33,193 nt of DNA. Source: Planctomycetales bacterium (GTDB lineage: Bacteria > Planctomycetota > Planctomycetia > Pirellulales > Pirellulaceae). The stretch spans positions 1-33,193 of the forward strand of contig JAGQPF010000289.1 in the NCBI GenBank assembly GCA_020426845.1, read 5' to 3'. The translations under genes and the position numbers were made by a program. Positions 16,034 to 24,968 of this stretch are shown piece by piece. Below the pieces are notes generated by a model that ran no database searches, was not told where the DNA came from, and was given only the letters and a program-made list of their open reading frames with translations. Numbering within the stretch: position 1 is the stretch's first letter; each line of letters starts with the position of its first letter.

Positions 16034-18040
16034 ATGGCCATGAGCGATCCCGCCAACATTACCGAATTCGGCTCCGATCACACACGCCGGCGCTCGGCGG
16101 CCGTGCTGATCGTCGTTTTGGGAACTTGCCTCGGAGTGCTGGGAACCGCCGGCGGGCTCTGGCTCCGCCACCGGATGCAATTGGCCCACTCCACCACCGC
16201 AGAGCCGACAGAACAGCCCGGTGGGGAGTCTCCGTTCGCCTTCGCGCCGCAAGACGGACGTACCGCGACCACCAAGCCTCCGCGCACGAATCGGCATGGT
16301 TCTCTGACGCTGCAATGGGAGAGCCTTTCGAATCAGGGCGCGCAGCCCGTGTCGACCGCCTCCAGCAACATCCACCCCGAGGACTACGTTGGCGCCGAGG
16401 CCTGCCAGAAGTGCCACAAGAAGAACTACGAGAGCTGGTCGCGGCACCCACACCGGTTCATGAACGCCCGCGCGACGGCGGAAACCGTCAAAGGCGACTT
16501 TGCGGGCGACGCGACGATCCAATACCAAGGCGCCAGCGGCAGATTCTTCGTCGAGAACGGCGAGTATCGAATGGAGATCCGCCAAGACGGCAAGACTCAT
16601 CTCTACGGCATCGCCAAGACGTTGGGATCCCGTTTCTTCCAGTACTACATCGGACACGGGATCGGTGGCGAGGCGCCCCGGGGCCACGATTACTACGAAG
16701 AAGATCAAGTCCTCCCGTTCGGCTACTGGATCGATCGCCGGATGTGGGTGCCGATCGTGCATGTGGCCGATGAACTGCCAGACGAGAATGGACGCTGGAA
16801 TCCGCTCACCCCGCCTTTTCAGGACAAAAACGGACAGGCAGACCTGGTCTACGCCGAGCGGTGCAGCATGTGCCACACGACGTATCCGCTGGGCGACAGC
16901 ATGATCCGCCATCCGGAATTCCGCGGCAACAACCTGCCGTACTCGCTGCGTTTGGGCGTGTCGCAATTCACGGCTCAGTCGCACCCCGAGTTTTGGGACG
17001 GCGCCAACGACGCCGCCACTGCGAGCAACAGCCAGATGCTGGCCGTCGTCGATCGATATGCGGGGCTTCAGGAGCCTGACAAAGCCCCGTCACTCGGCAT
17101 TAGCTGCGAGGCCTGCCATCTGGGTTCGCGCGAGCACGCCGAAGGCAAGCTGAAGCGGCCGTCCTTCTCGCCGCACTCCCCTGCCCTGGCCTATGACTCG
17201 ACGCAAGGCCCGCCTGCGGGCGCAGCTCATGCCAATGTCAATTGGGCCTGTTCCCGATGCCATGCCGGACATCGGCCCCAGTACGCTTGCGGCGTCGCCA
17301 CCTGGAACTCGACCGAATACTCCGACGCAGTCAAAGGCAGTTGTTACTCGCAATTGAAGTGCATCGACTGCCACAACCCGCACCAGGCCACGGGCAGCGT
17401 CTGGTCCAAGCCTCCGGAAGCGGACGACGCCGTGTGCCTGAAATGCCACGACCAATTTCAAGCCGCCCAGCAACGCTTGGCTCACACGCATCACCCGGCG
17501 GGCAGCTCGGGCGATCGCTGCTTCAACTGCCATATGCCCAAGATCAACGAAGGCCTGCAGGACGCCGTGCGGACGCACATGATCTACTCGCCGACACGCA
17601 GCGACATGCTGGAAGCGGGCCAGCCCAACGCCTGCAACCTGTGCCACCTCGATCGCCCGGTGCAATGGACGTTGGATACGTTGAAGTCATGGTACAACGC
17701 CGAATGCGATCCCAAGAAACTGGCGGTGGCCTATCCCGATCCCGCCAAGCCAGCCGGACTTTACTGGCTCAACCATCACCATGAAGGCACTCGGCTCGTC
17801 GCGGTCGACGCGCTCGGAAAGCAGAAAGCCCACTGGGCTTTGCCTGCCATGATCGAGATCCTTGACGATGAGTATCTATTGAATCGGCAATTCGCCCAGC
17901 GCGCCATCGAAGAGATGCTCGACGTGAAACTCGATCAGTGGGGCTACGTGTTCTACATGACCAAGGCGGAGCGACAAGAGCCGCTCGCTGCGCTGCGACG
18001 CGAACTCGGCAACGCGAAGCCGACGGGCGCCACCGAGTAG
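16034..18040 (+). CDS. Octaheme c-type cytochrome, membrane-anchored
   Basis: 668 aa, ATG at 16034 (a second ATG at 16040 is possible). An N-terminal helix at about 21-45 (AAVLIVVLGTCLGVLGTAGG) acts as anchor or uncleaved signal, followed by a Pro/Thr-rich linker. Eight CxxCH sites follow, at about residues 124, 277, 358, 406, 443, 468, 496 and 534. The first is in an AEACQKCHKKNYESWSRHPH context, typical of cytochrome c554-like multiheme proteins. Residues 560-650 after the last heme are heme-free and helical. Eight hemes recall octaheme oxidoreductases such as hydroxylamine- or tetrathionate-converting enzymes, but no substrate can be assigned. The gene stands alone, so its electron partner is elsewhere. 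Confidence 0.9.
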   Translation: MAMSDPANITEFGSDHTRRRSAAVLIVVLGTCLGVLGTAGGLWLRHRMQLAHSTTAEPTEQPGGESPFAFAPQDGRTATTKPPRTNRHGSLTLQWESLSNQGAQPVSTASSNIHPEDYVGAEACQKCHKKNYESWSRHPHRFMNARATAETVKGDFAGDATIQYQGASGRFFVENGEYRMEIRQDGKTHLYGIAKTLGSRFFQYYIGHGIGGEAPRGHDYYEEDQVLPFGYWIDRRMWVPIVHVADELPDENGRWNPLTPPFQDKNGQADLVYAERCSMCHTTYPLGDSMIRHPEFRGNNLPYSLRLGVSQFTAQSHPEFWDGANDAATASNSQMLAVVDRYAGLQEPDKAPSLGISCEACHLGSREHAEGKLKRPSFSPHSPALAYDSTQGPPAGAAHANVNWACSRCHAGHRPQYACGVATWNSTEYSDAVKGSCYSQLKCIDCHNPHQATGSVWSKPPEADDAVCLKCHDQFQAAQQRLAHTHHPAGSSGDRCFNCHMPKINEGLQDAVRTHMIYSPTRSDMLEAGQPNACNLCHLDRPVQWTLDTLKSWYNAECDPKKLAVAYPDPAKPAGLYWLNHHHEGTRLVAVDALGKQKAHWALPAMIEILDDEYLLNRQFAQRAIEEMLDVKLDQWGYVFYMTKAERQEPLAALRRELGNAKPTGATE

Positions 18041-18062
18041 GCAGAAGGCGGCGGAAGGCCAC

Positions 18063-18174
18063 TACGACGGACTGGAAGTCCGTCGTACGCAGGGTATTGT
18101 ATGTACGACGGACTTCCAGTCCGTCCAACACCTCAACGAGCATTGCATGCACGACGGACTGGAAGTCCGTCGTA
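18063..18174. repeat. Three copies of the ACGGACTGGAAGTCCGT palindrome
   Basis: Copies are at 18063-18087, 18104-18125 (opposite orientation) and 18151-18174. Each has arms of 8-11 bases around a GGA or TCC centre. They fill the gap between the convergent cytochrome and histidine-kinase genes, so they may stop transcription from both sides. They resemble REP-type elements. Confidence 0.85.
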
Positions 18175-18183
18175 CTCAGGGCA

Positions 18184-18897
18184 TCAGGCCAGCCGAGCGA
18201 GCATCGGGAATTCGAGGATAAACTTCGTTCCCTTGCCGACCTCGCTTTGGACGTGGATGCGGCCACCGTGGGCCTCGATAATCTTGCGGGCCGTTGGCAG
18301 CCCAAGGCCCGAGCCGCCGGCCTTGGTCGAGAAGAACGCCTCGAACATGTGCAGGGCGGTGTTGCTGTCCATGCCGACGCCGGTGTCAATCAGCTCCACG
18401 CGCACGCAATTGCTGGTCGCCTGAGTGATTGCGACCAGCTGCCCGCCGTCGGGCATCGCCTCGAGCGCATTCTTCACCAGGTTGAGCAGCGCGGCGTGCA
18501 AGGTCTCCGGGTTCAGCCGGATGCTCGGCAAGCTCGGGTCGAGGTAGCGTTTCACCTCGACGCCCGACTCGGCCGCCTGCACCTCGAACAGATCGAGCAC
18601 TCGCGTGAGGTGGTCGTTGATGTTGCCGGGCGAGAGCACCAAGTCGCGCAGTCGCGCGAATCGCAAAAAGTCGTTGAGCAGGTTTTCCAGCCGCTGGCAC
18701 TGGTCGCTGACGGTGCGAGTCTTGTTCAAGGCCCGGCGTTCGGCGTCCGTCGTCGGCTCGTCCAAGTCCTCCGCCAACAGGTCCATGTTCATGCGGATCA
18801 CCGAGAGCGGGTTCTTGATCTCGTGCGCCAGCGAGCCGGCGAGTTCCGCCAGCTCGTTGTAGTCGTTTCGGAGATGCTGAAGCTCGTCTTCGGACAT
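18184..18897 (-). CDS. Soluble sensor histidine kinase
   Basis: 237 aa from the ATG at 18897 (MSEDELQHL). A TTG at 18966 is in frame but adds an unconvincing extension. The H box is SLAHEIKNPLSVIRMNM, with His25 as the likely phosphoacceptor. The N box is LNLVKNALEAMPDGG, G1 is DTGVGMD, the F box FEAFFST and G2 GGSGLGL. There is no membrane helix and only about 20 residues before the kinase core, so sensing must come from a partner protein. No response regulator is adjacent. The gene lies downstream of pnp behind that gene's terminator and probably has its own promoter. Confidence 0.93.
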   Translation of the reverse strand: MSEDELQHLRNDYNELAELAGSLAHEIKNPLSVIRMNMDLLAEDLDEPTTDAERRALNKTRTVSDQCQRLENLLNDFLRFARLRDLVLSPGNINDHLTRVLDLFEVQAAESGVEVKRYLDPSLPSIRLNPETLHAALLNLVKNALEAMPDGGQLVAITQATSNCVRVELIDTGVGMDSNTALHMFEAFFSTKAGGSGLGLPTARKIIEAHGGRIHVQSEVGKGTKFILEFPMLARLA

Positions 18898-19006
18898 GGC
18901 GAATTGGGCGAGGCAGGCGGACCGGCGAGTTGGTTGGGGGTGACTGTATTTATTATTGTGCGGCAACCCACTGGGGAGAAAGTCCCGGGGCAGGTCGCGG
19001 AGCGAT

Positions 19007-19045
19007 AAAAACGCCCGCAGACAGCCATTGGGCCGCCTGCGGGCG
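19007..19045 (-). terminator. Intrinsic terminator downstream of pnp
   Basis: On the minus strand, CGCCCGCAG pairs with CTGCGGGCG (19037-19045 with 19012-19020), followed by five T. It is about 90 bp after the pnp stop codon. Confidence 0.8.
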
Positions 19046-19134
19046 ATCGTTCAACAGATCCGAGTTCGTGGACCGTCAAGTTGACGGAGCACTTGGCAGG
19101 AGTGGACAGCTGTCAGGAGATGCTGTCCACGCGA

Positions 19135-21381
19135 TTAGCGTCGGCCACGGCCACCGCCACCACCACCCTCACGACGTCGGCCGCCGCCGCGTCCGCCTCG
19201 ATCGCCGCGATCACCTCGATCGCTGCGCTCGCGACGCTCGCCGCCGTCGTCATCCGACCGCTCGGGGCGCTCGGCGCCCGCCAGCTCGTCTTCGATGCCC
19301 AGCTCCTCGAGCGCCTTGCGGCGGCTCAGCTTGACCCGGTCGTGGTCATCCACGCCGATCACCAGAACCTTCATCTCGTCGCCCAACGCACACACGTCGT
19401 TGACGCTGGAGACGTAGCCGTTGGACAGCTCGCTGATGTGGCAGAGCCCGTCGCGTCCCGGCAGGATTTCGACAAAGGCGCCGAAGTCCTTGATGCTGAT
19501 GACCTTGCCGTCGTAGATCTTGCCGACCTGAACGGTCGCGGTGCAGGCCTCGACCATGTTCATCGCGGTCCGCGCCCACTCCTCGTTCTCGCTGGCGATG
19601 GTGACGATGCCGTCGTCGTCCACCTCGATGACCGTGCCGGTCGTCTCTTGGATGTGACGGATGTTCTTGCCACCGGGGCCGATCAGGGCGCCGATCTTGT
19701 CGGGATCGATCGTGGTCCGCAGCAGGCGCGGTGCGTGTGAGGACGTGTTGTCGCGCGGCCGCGAGATGGTCGACAGCATGCGGCGAAGAATCTCGATGCG
19801 GGCCTGACGGGATTGCGTCAGCGTTGCGCGGATGATCTCCTCGCTGATGCCGTGAATCTTCAGGTCGAGCTGGATGCCCGTGATGCCGTTTTGCGTGCCG
19901 GCAATCTTGAAGTCCATGTCGCCGAAGTGATCCTCGTCGCCGATGATGTCGGTGAGCAAGGTCCAGTTGTCGCCTTCCTTCACCAGGCCGACCGAGATGC
20001 CGGCGACGGGATTGGTGATCGGCACGCCCGCGGCCATCAGGCCCAGGGTGGCGCCACAGACGCTGGCCATCGACGACGACCCGTTGGACTCGAGAATGTC
20101 CGAGATCACGCGAATCGTGTAGGGGAAGTCATCCGGCGTGGGCAGCACGGCGTTCATGCTGCGCTCGGCCAACGCTCCGTGTCCGATCTCGCGGCGGCCC
20201 GGTCCACGAATCGGTCGGCACTCGCCCACCGAGAACGACGGGAAGTTGTAGTCGAGCATGAACTTCTTGGAGTACTCCTCGACCAAGCCATCCACTCGCT
20301 GCTCGTCGCGTTGTGTTCCCAACGTCACGGTGATCAACGCTTGGGTCTCGCCACGCTGGAAGACGGCCGAGCCGTGAACGCGAGGCAGCAGATCCACAAG
20401 GCAATCAATCGATCGCAACGTTTTGGTGTCGCGGCCGTCGGCGCGGGTGCCCGCGAGGATCAGGTCACGGACGACCTTGCTCTCCAGATCGTGCCACGCC
20501 TCGCTGAACCGGTTCGGGCAGATCGCCCCTTCCGCGTTGGGATCGGGGATGAACTCCCCTTGAGCTCGCTCCTTCAGGCCGCGAACGGCTTCTGCGCGAG
20601 CCTGCTTGCCGCTGGTTTGCTTGGCTGACCGGAATTCGTCGTAGAACCGATCGTTCAATCGGCCGAACAGACCGTCGTCCGCCGGCTCCTCGAACGGGCG
20701 CTTCTCGGGCGAGACCTTCGCATACAGCTCGCGCTGCAGAGCGCAAACATCGCGAATCACCTCATGGGCGAACAAAATGGCGTCGACCATTTCGTCCTCG
20801 GGCAGTTCGCGAGCAAAGCCCTCGATCATCGTGACCGCGTCCTCCGAGCCGGAGACAATCAGGTCGAGATCGCTTTCCTCAAGCTGGTCGTGCGTGGGGA
20901 ACGGAATCAGCTGTCCGTCGAGGCGGCCAACACGCACGGAGGCCACTGGTCCGGCGAACGGCATGTCGGAGATGTAGAGCGCGGCGGCCGAGCCATTCAT
21001 GGCCAACACGTCGCCGTCGTTCTGCTTGTCGCTGGCGAGGACGAAGTTCTGACACTGCACCTCGTCGATGAACCCCTTGGGGAACAGGGGGCGAACCGGG
21101 CGGTCGACCAACCGCGAGGTCAGGGTCTCCTTGGTCGTTGGCCGGCCTTCGCGCTTCAGAAAGCCGCCCGGAAACCGACCAGCCGCGGCCATTCGCTCGC
21201 GGTAATCGCACATCAAGGGGAAGAAGTCGATCCCCGGCCGCGGCGGGCCGCTGGTGGCGGTTGAGATCACAACCGTCTCACCGTAGGAGACGACCACGGC
21301 GGCATTGGCCTGCTTCGCGAGCTCTCCCGTTTCAAAGGAAAGCGTACCTGCCCCAATCTTCTTTTCAACACGGACCTTCAC
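19135..21381 (-). CDS. pnp: Polyribonucleotide nucleotidyltransferase (PNPase)
   Basis: 748 aa. The GTG at 21381 (VKVRVEKKIGAGTLSFETG) is chosen; the frame continues upstream to 21525 but that part is unlike PNPase, and AGGGAAAA precedes the GTG. Two RNase PH domains flank an all-helical domain. The second has SDILESNGSSSMASVCGATL and the IIGDEDHFGDMDFKIAGTQ catalytic region. A KH domain (ALIGPGGKNIRHIQETTG) and an S1 domain (GKVISIKDFGAFVEILPGRD) follow. The tail of about 60 residues is an Arg/Gly/Asp/Glu repeat, longer than in the E. coli enzyme and likely RNA-binding. It degrades RNA 3'-5' using phosphate. It follows rpsO, the usual order. Confidence 0.97.
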   Translation of the reverse strand: MKVRVEKKIGAGTLSFETGELAKQANAAVVVSYGETVVISTATSGPPRPGIDFFPLMCDYRERMAAAGRFPGGFLKREGRPTTKETLTSRLVDRPVRPLFPKGFIDEVQCQNFVLASDKQNDGDVLAMNGSAAALYISDMPFAGPVASVRVGRLDGQLIPFPTHDQLEESDLDLIVSGSEDAVTMIEGFARELPEDEMVDAILFAHEVIRDVCALQRELYAKVSPEKRPFEEPADDGLFGRLNDRFYDEFRSAKQTSGKQARAEAVRGLKERAQGEFIPDPNAEGAICPNRFSEAWHDLESKVVRDLILAGTRADGRDTKTLRSIDCLVDLLPRVHGSAVFQRGETQALITVTLGTQRDEQRVDGLVEEYSKKFMLDYNFPSFSVGECRPIRGPGRREIGHGALAERSMNAVLPTPDDFPYTIRVISDILESNGSSSMASVCGATLGLMAAGVPITNPVAGISVGLVKEGDNWTLLTDIIGDEDHFGDMDFKIAGTQNGITGIQLDLKIHGISEEIIRATLTQSRQARIEILRRMLSTISRPRDNTSSHAPRLLRTTIDPDKIGALIGPGGKNIRHIQETTGTVIEVDDDGIVTIASENEEWARTAMNMVEACTATVQVGKIYDGKVISIKDFGAFVEILPGRDGLCHISELSNGYVSSVNDVCALGDEMKVLVIGVDDHDRVKLSRRKALEELGIEDELAGAERPERSDDDGGERRERSDRGDRGDRGGRGGGRRREGGGGGGRGRR

Positions 21382-21630
21382 GTTGGTTTTCCCTACGTTT
21401 GGGTCCCGACAATCAATTCGGCACGGGCACAGAAGAGCCCGGCGCTCTAGAGGGATTGGAGGCCGCCCCAAAAACGGCGGCAATGACCAACAGCGGTTAG
21501 CGAACCGCGTTGCCCGAATCCTCACCCGACGCGATCGCCCGTCGATGGGGCGGAAAGCAGTCGCCGCGCGCCGTCAGTCGTTGGTCGAAGGAAGCGGGCG
21601 GACAACAGAACCGGATGGATGCATCTGAAA

Positions 21631-21656
21631 CGCGGCGGTCGACAGCAGACGCCGCG
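21631..21656 (-). terminator. rpsO-pnp intergenic hairpin, possible attenuator
   Basis: CGCGGCG (21631-21637) and CGCCGCG (21650-21656) form a 7-bp stem just after the rpsO stop, followed on the minus strand by TTT only. The weak T-tract suggests partial termination, so pnp may be transcribed by read-through from rpsO. Confidence 0.45.
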
Positions 21657-21667
21657 CGTCGACCGAT

Positions 21668-21937
21668 TTACTTGCGGATGCCCAATCGACCAATGATGTC
21701 CAGATACCGCTGCGGATTGAGCTTGCGAACATAGTCCAGCAGACGGCGTCGTCGGCTAACGAGGGCCAACAAGCCACGTCGCGTTCCATAATCCTTTGGA
21801 TGCGCACGCATGTGTTCAGTCAGGTTATTAATGCGAGTCGTGAGAACGGCAATCTGCACCTCGGGCGACCCGGTGTCGCCTTGCTCCTGCTTGAACTCGT
21901 CAATAACTTGCGCTTTGCGCTCTTTTGTGATTGTCAT
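21668..21937 (-). CDS. rpsO: 30S ribosomal protein S15
   Basis: 89 aa, the usual length, ATG at 21937. It is recognised from the whole sequence: the [20 protein letters not shown] segment, [20 protein letters not shown], and the C-terminal [20 protein letters not shown]. It binds 16S rRNA in the central domain early in small-subunit assembly. It is followed by pnp on the same strand, a classic pairing. In other bacteria S15 represses its own mRNA; I see no specific leader pseudoknot that I can prove here. Confidence 0.98.
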   Translation of the reverse strand: MTITKERKAQVIDEFKQEQGDTGSPEVQIAVLTTRINNLTEHMRAHPKDYGTRRGLLALVSRRRRLLDYVRKLNPQRYLDIIGRLGIRK

Positions 21938-22471
21938 GGGTCTACGGCGTTCGTTGGCTGGGCTATCGCTTCACGCTCCAGCTCCCTAGAGAGGGCCGAA
22001 TCTCCTTCAATTTGATTGCCGGGACTATCTCTTGATTAAAACCGTCAATAAACAAGCCGCCTAGTGTATCACTGTTCGGACCATTTGCAACCGCAAAAGG
22101 CCGACCCAATTTCGCGCCATTTCGCGCTTTCACGCCACTCACGCCACTCACGCCGCCCCTCACCGCGTCCATCCCGCCGGCACCTTCGTGCCGGTGCCAA
22201 CCAGCCAACCAACCAACCATCCAACCATGGGGCATGAGCGGTGCCTTGCGGCTGATCGCCGCGCACGGGCGGGGACGCCCATGCTACAGACGATGCCGAG
22301 CGAGAGGCGAGCTACGCGATCTCCCCCAACAAGAGGGCCATGGCGGCCACAACGAGTGCCATTCTCCGCAAAATCGTTACAGTTCCCCCAGCTTCGGGAC
22401 GATGAACGACGATGAGGGGCAGCGCGGCTGCCCACTTTGCAGTTTCTCGGTTCTTCCCGGGCTCGCCAGCC
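21938..22471. other. Intergenic region between divergent rpsO and zinc-ribbon genes
   Basis: 534 bp without a convincing gene. It should hold the rpsO promoter. It contains short direct repeats (CGCCACTCACGCCACTCACG near 22132), a CCGGCAC-CTTC-GTGCCGG hairpin (22177-22194), an AACCAACC run, and a degenerate copy of the GC-rich element (22259-22289). Confidence 0.5.
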
Positions 22472-23113
22472 ATGTGGTGTCGCCAGTGCCAGCAAGATGT
22501 GCCCGCCGTGATCTCGTCCCGAGATCAGCGGCTGTGCTGCCCGCGCTGCGCACAGGAGATCACCCGCCACGAAGAACAGCCGGTGTTCGAGCCGGACTGG
22601 GCGGTTGAGGATTGGGACCTCGACGCCGACCTGCGAGAGCTCGACTCGCTGCAGCGCGAACTGCATCCCGAGCCAGCGGCGCCTCGTGAAGCCCGAGCGC
22701 GGACTCGCTTCGACACCGGCGCCGTCGCGGCAACGCCTCCGTCAGCTCCAACTGAGCCGCCACCGCCTGCGCTGGGGCTGCGCACCACGATGATGTGGTG
22801 CGTTGTGCTGCCGGGCATCTCCCTGTTGTTCTCGGGCGCCATGTTGACCGCGTGGTCGTTCTGGGGAAATCGCGAGGAGTTGTGGCGAGTCGGATTGCCC
22901 GCCGCTGTCGTCGGCCAGGCACTGCTCATGCTCGGCGTGCTGTTGTATCTCGACATCTCCGCGCAGCAACGCCGACATCAAGAGGCGACACTGCGACAGT
23001 TGCGGGAGCAACTTCGCGAGCCCGCCGCCGCGCCAACATTGGCCGGGCTCGCTCCGCCCCACCTGCTGCTCGCCGAGATCAAATCCAAGCTCGACACACT
23101 GCAAGGCGGGTAA
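22472..23113 (+). CDS. Zinc-ribbon membrane protein, function unknown
   Basis: 213 aa from the ATG at 22472 (MWCRQCQQDVP); the frame is open upstream to 22412 but the zinc site begins at this Met. Cys3/Cys6 and Cys23/Cys26 form a CxxC-CxxC zinc ribbon, followed by an acidic segment with WAVEDWDLDADLRELDS, a Pro/Ala linker, and two membrane helices (about 109-130 and 141-161). A short coiled coil (QQRRHQEATLRQLREQLRE) and a C-terminal helix complete it. A zinc ribbon plus membrane hairpin is common among uncharacterised planctomycete proteins. It is convergent with nnrD. Role unknown. Confidence 0.75.
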   Translation: MWCRQCQQDVPAVISSRDQRLCCPRCAQEITRHEEQPVFEPDWAVEDWDLDADLRELDSLQRELHPEPAAPREARARTRFDTGAVAATPPSAPTEPPPPALGLRTTMMWCVVLPGISLLFSGAMLTAWSFWGNREELWRVGLPAAVVGQALLMLGVLLYLDISAQQRRHQEATLRQLREQLREPAAAPTLAGLAPPHLLLAEIKSKLDTLQGG

Positions 23114-23208
23114 ATGGCCTTTGCAGGAGCGCCGTGGCCGGCGCACCGCGCCGCACCGCACGCGGGCCACGCTAGGCCAAACTTGCGAGTGCGGGGCCGA
23201 GCAACATT

Positions 23209-24102
23209 TCAAGCCGGCGCGAGCTGGAGGAAGGCGCCGGCGAGATGGTCGACAATATCGCTGGCGATGAGCGAAATCTGACCTCGCTCCGCGGCAGCAA
23301 GGTCCCCGGCAGCGCCATGCACGTGTGCGCCGAGCCGGGCGGCATCCCATGCCGACAGCCCCTGCGCCAACAACGCGGCGAGGAGCCCCGTCAGAACGTC
23401 GCCCGAGCCGCCGGTGGCCATGCCGGGATTGCCGGTCCGGTTCTCCCATGACTGAGCGCCGTTGGTGACGAGCGTGCCGGCCCCTTTGAGCAACATCACC
23501 ACGTGGCGACTCCGGGCGAATTCCACTGCATGCTCTCGCTGCGCGGAGGGCTCGACATTGGTCAATCGGCGGTACTCGCCCGGGTGAGGCGTCCAAAGCC
23601 GTTCGGCGGGCGGCTGACTCGTGCCTCGCGGCGGCTGGCTGCCTCGCGCGAGATTATTAATCGCATCCGCATCGACCACCATCGGAATCGGCGCCGCATC
23701 ATAGAACCGCTCGACAAGCTGAGCGAGGTCGTCGGACCGCCCGAGCCCGGGGCCAAAGGCTACGGCATCGGCATCGGCCACCTCGGTCGCCAAACGACTG
23801 GCCGCCGCCAGCGTCAGTCTCCCCTGCGGATCACAGGGCAACGGAATCGTCGTGTAGCAAGGGTGATAGGACGCGACAATATCCAAACACATTTCGGGAA
23901 CTGCGACGCGCACCAACCCGGCCCCGGCGCGAAGCGCCGCCAACCCCGCCAGCCCTGCGGCGCCGGTCATCCCTCGCGAGCCAGCCACAATTAACACGCG
24001 ACCGAAGTTTCCTTTGTGGGCATCGGTCGGCCGCGGCGCCAAGCTCGGCAGCGCCAAGTGCCCAGACTCTCCCGCGCGCGTCAAGTGATTCGGCTGAGTC
24101 AT
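23209..24102 (-). CDS. nnrD: ADP-dependent (S)-NAD(P)H-hydrate dehydratase
   Basis: 297 aa. The ATG at 24102 overlaps the larB stop by four bases. This cytoplasmic ribokinase-fold repair enzyme removes water from damaged NADHX/NADPHX. Diagnostic segments are KGNFGRVLIVAGSRGMTGAA at about 30, AVAFGPGLGRSDD, WTPHPGEYRRL, MLLKGAGTLVTNG and the nucleotide/catalytic NPGMATGGSGDVLTGLLAAL. The epimerase partner domain NnrE, often fused at the N-terminus, is absent here, so an epimerase may be encoded elsewhere. It is the last gene of the cofactor cluster. Confidence 0.94.
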   Translation of the reverse strand: MTQPNHLTRAGESGHLALPSLAPRPTDAHKGNFGRVLIVAGSRGMTGAAGLAGLAALRAGAGLVRVAVPEMCLDIVASYHPCYTTIPLPCDPQGRLTLAAASRLATEVADADAVAFGPGLGRSDDLAQLVERFYDAAPIPMVVDADAINNLARGSQPPRGTSQPPAERLWTPHPGEYRRLTNVEPSAQREHAVEFARSRHVVMLLKGAGTLVTNGAQSWENRTGNPGMATGGSGDVLTGLLAALLAQGLSAWDAARLGAHVHGAAGDLAAAERGQISLIASDIVDHLAGAFLQLAPA

Positions 24103-24923
24103 GACCGACCTCTGTCATCCGGCAAGCGAGGACGAGTCGCGGCATCGTAGCCAGCCGCACGGCGGGCGATCAGGCCTGCGACAAAGCCGGCCTTGAATCC
24201 GGCGTCGATGTTGACCACGGTCACATTGGCCGAGCAACTGTTGAGCATGCCGAGCAGCGCCGCGAGTCCGCCGAACGCGGCGCCGTACCCGACGCTGGTG
24301 GGCACGGCAACGACCGGGCACGACAGGTAGCCGCCCACCACGCTCGGCAGCGCGCCCTCCATGCCGGCAGCGACCACCACGGCGTCGCAGTCGCTCAGTT
24401 CGCCGACGCGGGCGGGCAGCCGGTGCGGCCCCGCCACGCCGACGTCGACCAGCCGGTTCGTCTCGACGCCCATCCAATCCAAGGTCTCCGCAGCCTCACG
24501 CGCCACCGGCTCGTCACTGGTTCCGGCGGAGACGACCGCGGCACGGCCGCCGCGCGGCGCCGCAAAATCGCCGTCCCATCTCCAGGTGCGGCCGACCGGA
24601 TCATGCCGGCCCTCGACAAACCGAGCTTGCAGAGCCGCTGCCCGCTCGTCGTCCACACGAGTGACCAGGACCGGCTGCCCCGCTTCGTGCAGCGCCGTCG
24701 CGATCTCGACCAACGCTTCCGGAGCCTTGCCCGCCCCGTAGATCACCTCGGGATAGCCACACCTGCGGCGACGGTCCAGGTCCACCGTCGCATCCGTGGT
24801 CACGGCGGAGTGCAATGGCGCCGCCCGAGCCAGAAAGTCGGACCAGCTCAATTGTCCCGCAGCCAGAGCACGAGCCAGCTCGGCCATCACCGGGTGAACT
24901 TCGTTCGATGGAGAAGTCGACAT
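24099..24923 (-). CDS. larB: Nickel pincer cofactor biosynthesis protein LarB
   Basis: 274 aa, ATG at 24923. LarB carboxylates and hydrolyses nicotinic acid adenine dinucleotide as the first step to the nickel-pincer cofactor of lactate racemase-type enzymes. The C-terminal PurE-like domain is clear: VVSAGTSDEPVAREAAETL, then the GVAGPHRL segment, the VVVAAGMEGALPSVVGGYLS core, and VPTSVGYGAAFGGLAALLGM followed by LNSCSANVTVVNIDAGFKAG. LarC and LarE, needed for the rest of the pathway, are not in this window. The four-base overlap with nnrD and the 45-bp gap from the DHH gene support one operon. Confidence 0.94.
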   Translation of the reverse strand: MSTSPSNEVHPVMAELARALAAGQLSWSDFLARAAPLHSAVTTDATVDLDRRRRCGYPEVIYGAGKAPEALVEIATALHEAGQPVLVTRVDDERAAALQARFVEGRHDPVGRTWRWDGDFAAPRGGRAAVVSAGTSDEPVAREAAETLDWMGVETNRLVDVGVAGPHRLPARVGELSDCDAVVVAAGMEGALPSVVGGYLSCPVVAVPTSVGYGAAFGGLAALLGMLNSCSANVTVVNIDAGFKAGFVAGLIARRAAGYDAATRPRLPDDRGRS

Positions 24924-24968
24924 GACACGAACCGTTTACATCACGTGGGTTTGATGATCCCCTTGTTC

